Of a stretch of DNA of 6,073 bases, positions 4,643 through 6,073 are shown in pieces. Numbering within the stretch: position 1 is the stretch's first letter; each line of letters opens with the position of its first letter. Both the position numbers and the translations under genes were made by a program. The stretch lies in assembly GCA_021841795.1 (NCBI GenBank), contig JAKCDN010000197.1:1-6073 (forward strand), given 5' to 3'. The notes under the pieces are model-generated. The model saw only the letters and a program-made list of their open reading frames with translations. It made no database searches and had not been told where the DNA came from. Source of the DNA: Acidobacteriota bacterium. GTDB taxonomy: Bacteria; Acidobacteriota; Terriglobia; Terriglobales; Acidobacteriaceae.

Positions 4643-6073
4643 CTACGGGCCGGTTGCACCGCCGGTCGAAACTCCAGTTGAACCGGTCGTAGCGGGATTG
4701 ATTTGCGCGCCCGCGGTGCCGAATCCGCCGGTGCCCGACTCGATGACAAGCGGCTTCTCCGGCTTCATGCTGTTGATGAGGGTTTCGACGGGAATAGACG
4801 GCTCCGGAGGCGGCAGAGTATTGTCGGCCGTCTTCGCATCCGGCTGGTGCATGGGAATGTTGGAGTTGGGCGGAATGAAGTTCGGATCAGGATACTTCAG
4901 GTCCGGCCTGGGCGTGCCCACCGGAATCGGCGCCACGATCTCGGGGGTGACCATGACGAGCAGCTCGGTGTTGTTCTTGGTCTTCTGCTCCGACTGAAAG
5001 AGCTTGCCCAGGATGGGAATGTCGCCCAGGAAAGGAATCTTCTGGAACTCGTCGGTGATCTGCTTGTCCAGCAGACCGCCGATGATGAACGTCTGTCCAT
5101 CCTTGAGCTCGACCTCGGTATTGACCCTGCGGGTAGTGATTCCAGGGACGGTGAAGCCGGAGATGTCAACCGAGTTGCTGTAGTCGAGCGCACTGACCTC
5201 GGGGGCGACCTGGAGATGAATGGTGCCGCGCGGGGTAAGTGTGGGGATGAAATTGAGCCGGATGCCGTACTCCTGAAATTGAATGCTGACGGCGGGCAGT
5301 CCGCCCGAAGTGCCCGACACCACGGGATAAGGATACTCGCCGCCGGAGAGGAAGCTGGCTTCCTTGCCGTTGGAGGCCATGATATTCGGCTCGGCGAGGG
5401 ACTCGACGATGTTCTCCTGCTCGAGGGCGGTGATATTGGCGCCCACATTGAGGCCGGGGAAGAAGGCAAAGATGCCGCCCTGCGAGGCGAAGGCCGCGGA
5501 GCCGGCGGTTCCCGTAACTCCGGCTCCGGAAGAGCTGGCGGAGGAGCTGGAGTTTCCGATCAGCGGCGCGCCGAACTGCGAGGTCGAGGTTCCGCCGACG
5601 GCATTGCCCAAACCGAGGTTGAAGAGGTTGACGCCCAGCGATATGGCCCGGCTGCGATCCACGCTGAGGAAGCGCACCTTGAGGAGGAATTGCGGATCGG
5701 ACCTGGGGACATTGACGCTCAGCAGGTTCACGACTTTGCCGGCGGTGGAGGCAATCTGCACCGCGCGCTGCGAGCTGTTCAGATCGGCCACCGTGCCGCG
5801 CAGGAACACGTTGCTGTTGCTGTAGGTCACGCGGATGGTCTGCCCGGGCAGCTCGTTTCTCAGCTCGCGCCGGACCGCATCCAGCTGGTCGTTCTGCGTG
5901 CCGCTGTTCTGCCGCACCGTGACGTTGAAAAACTGCCGGCCGCCGCGCCGATCCCAGATAATGAGGCTGGTGGCGCCCGCGCCCTTGCCCGTAATCATGA
6001 TCTCGGTGGGATTGACCGCCGCGGCTTCGGCCACATCGCTGGAGCCGATGGCCACACGCTCGATGGGCTGCGC
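4643..6073 (-). CDS. cpaC: Flp/Tad pilus secretin, CpaC/RcpA type (N-terminus outside window)
   Basis: This is the outer-membrane ring protein through which the Flp/Tad pilus passes. The 476 residues inside the window begin AQPIERVAIGSSD and run off the right edge. The GTG at 6053-6055 is an internal Val codon, not the start, because the reading frame and the family-typical sequence continue upstream. Order of parts, numbered from the edge: pilus-assembly N-terminal domain (about 1-55, with GATSLIIWD at 33-41), a BON-like domain (about 66-120), a Ser/Gly-rich insert (about 154-200), and the secretin core (about 210-380). The core has VELKDGQTFIIGG (321-333), IPFLGDIPILGKLF (346-359) and ELLVMVTPEIV (370-380). 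A Pro/Gly/Thr-rich tail of about 95 residues follows. The missing part should hold a signal peptide. The product would serve the pilin encoded at 268-453. Confidence 0.92.
   Translation of the reverse strand, partial: AQPIERVAIGSSDVAEAAAVNPTEIMITGKGAGATSLIIWDRRGGRQFFNVTVRQNSGTQNDQLDAVRRELRNELPGQTIRVTYSNSNVFLRGTVADLNSSQRAVQIASTAGKVVNLLSVNVPRSDPQFLLKVRFLSVDRSRAISLGVNLFNLGLGNAVGGTSTSQFGAPLIGNSSSSASSSGAGVTGTAGSAAFASQGGIFAFFPGLNVGANITALEQENIVESLAEPNIMASNGKEASFLSGGEYPYPVVSGTSGGLPAVSIQFQEYGIRLNFIPTLTPRGTIHLQVAPEVSALDYSNSVDISGFTVPGITTRRVNTEVELKDGQTFIIGGLLDKQITDEFQKIPFLGDIPILGKLFQSEQKTKNNTELLVMVTPEIVAPIPVGTPRPDLKYPDPNFIPPNSNIPMHQPDAKTADNTLPPPEPSIPVETLINSMKPEKPLVIESGTGGFGTAGAQINPATTGSTGVSTGGATGP

Noticed and set aside
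4897..5469. Minus-strand open frame of 190 codons inside the secretin
   Set aside because: It is a shifted frame of the secretin, made almost entirely of Ser, Pro and Arg; the secretin core motifs are in the other frame without interruption.

Overview
The window is GC-rich and chromosomal in character. It looks most like an acidobacterium (Acidobacteriota). That guess rests on the style of the Flp/Tad-type secretin, the Flp pilin, the GT87 membrane glycosyltransferases and the GC-rich codon use. It is inference from memory of families, not a database result.

Layout, left to right. Positions 1-267 hold no gene I can name, but contain a strong hairpin (185-224) just past the end of a small minus-strand gene. 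That gene (268-453) encodes a 61-residue Flp-type prepilin. The 284-base gap after it (454-737) is relatively AT-rich. Read on the minus strand, it shows what looks like a complete sigma-54 control region for the pilin: a near-consensus -24/-12 element, an IHF-like site about 60 bases upstream, and a repeated TGTATACG motif at about -100 and -145. Next comes a plus-strand block of three membrane-protein genes. Two are tandem, clearly paralogous GT-C glycosyltransferases of the GT87/DUF2029 type (738-1919 and 2049-3218). The third is a PAP2-superfamily protein of the AUR1-like (PAP2_3) kind (3240-4121). The block meets two convergent minus-strand genes: a DUF192 protein (4152-4589) and, upstream of it, a Tad/Flp outer-membrane secretin of the CpaC/RcpA type (4643 to beyond 6073, N-terminus outside the window).

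How the parts fit. The outer two units (pilin and secretin) belong to one machine, a type IVc (Flp/Tad) pilus. They sit on the same strand but are separated by about 4.2 kb carrying the opposite-strand block. The pilin has its own candidate promoter, which would allow much stronger and separately timed expression of the subunit. The middle block probably acts at the cytoplasmic membrane on lipid-linked sugars. Two related GT-C enzymes would use polyprenyl-phosphate sugars on the periplasmic face, and the PAP2 protein would act as a lipid phosphatase or phospho-group transferase. The substrate cannot be read from the sequence. No mobile element, CRISPR array, tRNA or rRNA was seen.
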